Source of the DNA: JAMXLO01 sp963812505
GTDB lineage: Bacteria > Pseudomonadota > Alphaproteobacteria > Acetobacterales > Acetobacteraceae
Direction of reading: 5' to 3'
DNA length: 64,000 nt
Assembly: GCA_963812505.1 (NCBI GenBank)
Contig: CAWEVM010000009.1
Location: 62,001 to 126,000 of the forward strand
Part shown: piece by piece, positions 63,283 to 64,000 of the stretch
Layout of the letters: every line of letters starts with the position of its first letter
Numbering within the stretch: position 1 is the first letter of the stretch
Translations under genes and position numbers: made by a program
The notes under the pieces: generated by a model
Databases searched by the model: none
Told to the model about the DNA's origin: nothing
Seen by the model: only the letters and a program-made list of their open reading frames with translations

Positions 63283-64000
63283 TCACAGCATGACAGTGCC
63301 GCCGTCCACGGCGATTGTCTGTCCGGTGACGAAGCAACTGCCATCCGAGATCAGCCATGCCACCGTGCCGGTCAGGTCCGCTGGCTCCAGCGTCCGCTGG
63401 ATCGACTGACCCGCGCGGACCACCTCCAGTCCGCGATCCAGCCGCTCGCCAAAGAATTCGGCGGTGCCCTCGGTCATCACCGCACTCGGCGCGACGGCAT
63501 TCACCCGGATGTTGTCACGCCCGAGCTCGCGCGCGAGGCCGCGCGTCAGGCCGATCACCGCAGCCTTCGACGTGGTATAATGCAGGGCGAACGGCATGCC
63601 ATACGTCGCGGCCAGCGAGGCGATGTTGATGATCGATCCGCCGCCCGACTGGCGCATCGCCGGCACCACCGCCTTGCAGCAGTTCCAGATGCCCTTGACG
63701 TTGACCGCCATCGTCGCATCCCAATCGGCCTCGGCAATCTGGTTGAAGCGGCCGCCACGCAGCGAGCCATACAGCGCCGCGTTGTTGATGAGTGCGTCTA
63801 TGCGCCCGAATCGCTCCATCGCCAGCTCGACCATGGAATCGGCGGATGCGATGTCGGTCACGTCCAGCGTGACGGCGACCGCGCCATTGCCGGCAGCGCT
63901 TGCGGCGGTGGTGCAGTCGGTGATGTCTCCGGCGACGATGCGCGCGCCGGCCTCGCCCAGGGAGCGGGCATATTCGAACCCCAGACCGCGTGCGGCCCCG
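63283..64000 (-). CDS. SDR-family oxidoreductase, partial (N-terminus outside the window)
   Basis: 238 residues of a short-chain dehydrogenase are present, running to a stop near the T6SS boundary. The frame starts inside the glycine-rich region (ARGLGFEYARSLGEAGARIV). Then come INNAALYGS, the catalytic Ser in GSIINIASLAATYG, the YTTSK active-site motif, and C-terminal FVTGQTIAVDGGT. It reduces or oxidises a hydroxyl with NAD(P). The substrate is unknown. It is probably unrelated to the T6SS. Confidence 0.93.
   Translation of the reverse strand, partial: GAARGLGFEYARSLGEAGARIVAGDITDCTTAASAAGNGAVAVTLDVTDIASADSMVELAMERFGRIDALINNAALYGSLRGGRFNQIAEADWDATMAVNVKGIWNCCKAVVPAMRQSGGGSIINIASLAATYGMPFALHYTTSKAAVIGLTRGLARELGRDNIRVNAVAPSAVMTEGTAEFFGERLDRGLEVVRAGQSIQRTLEPADLTGTVAWLISDGSCFVTGQTIAVDGGTVML

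Overview
The window is a GC-rich bacterial chromosome segment. Its gene content suggests an alphaproteobacterium, most likely Rhodospirillales/Acetobacteraceae-like: an imp-type type VI secretion locus with an ImpD paralogue, an egtB-egtD pair, DUF3309, CsbD and entericidin-type stress genes, a PRC-barrel protein, and dispersed palindromic repeats of a kind common in that group. The taxonomic call is inference. Nearly all real genes are closely packed and many overlap by ATGA or GTGA.

Bases 1-10250 hold a catabolic region built around deazaflavin chemistry. The left edge carries the first 35 residues of a CofG/FbiC-type radical SAM enzyme (F420 cofactor synthesis), coupled by an ATGA overlap to a luciferase-like (LLM) oxidoreductase. 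Divergent from it is a run of rightward genes: three more LLM oxidoreductases, a haloalkane-dehalogenase-like hydrolase, a small unknown protein, a FadB/FadJ-type fusion, an acyl-CoA dehydrogenase and an MFS transporter. Together these look like F420-dependent redox steps feeding CoA-linked beta-oxidation of an imported substrate that cannot be named.

Bases 10260-12561 are a GRRM-type RiPP locus. It has a precursor with nine W-x-N motifs in a Gly/Asn/Trp-rich tail, a radical SAM/SPASM maturase overlapping it by one base, and an unrecognised exported protein with a CxxC motif. Next come a P450 (CYP153-like), a carboxymuconolactone-decarboxylase-family protein, a nitroreductase, an MgtC/DUF4010 membrane protein, Ku, a PRC-barrel protein, EgtB and EgtD, an ECF sigma factor, a P1-family peptidase, a GT87-like membrane protein, a large alpha/beta hydrolase, a MaoC-like protein and a complete dipeptide-type ABC transporter (25868-31550).

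Bases 31551-36800 hold small stress or envelope genes, prfC, and a gene-sparse, AT-richer stretch. That stretch contains small unknown genes and a duplicated about 53-bp module, each copy made of two palindromes of the TCACGA-nn-TCGTGA type.

Bases 36802-63063 are a type VI secretion locus in three transcription blocks. The leftward block is tssA, tssB, tssC, impD (a second TssC-like gene), tagJ/impE, tssE, tssF, tssG, a SAM methyltransferase, an OmpA-like protein and a membrane-anchored HExxH protein, closed by a terminator. The rightward block is tssH/clpV then hcp, closed by a strong terminator. The second leftward block is tagH (FHA), tssJ, tssK, tssL-OmpA, tssM, tagF and a PP2C phosphatase. 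tssC and tssH each carry an apparent one-base insertion, so the system may be damaged, or the assembly may contain errors. No vgrG, PAAR or PpkA-type kinase gene is present in the window. The right edge is a partial SDR dehydrogenase.
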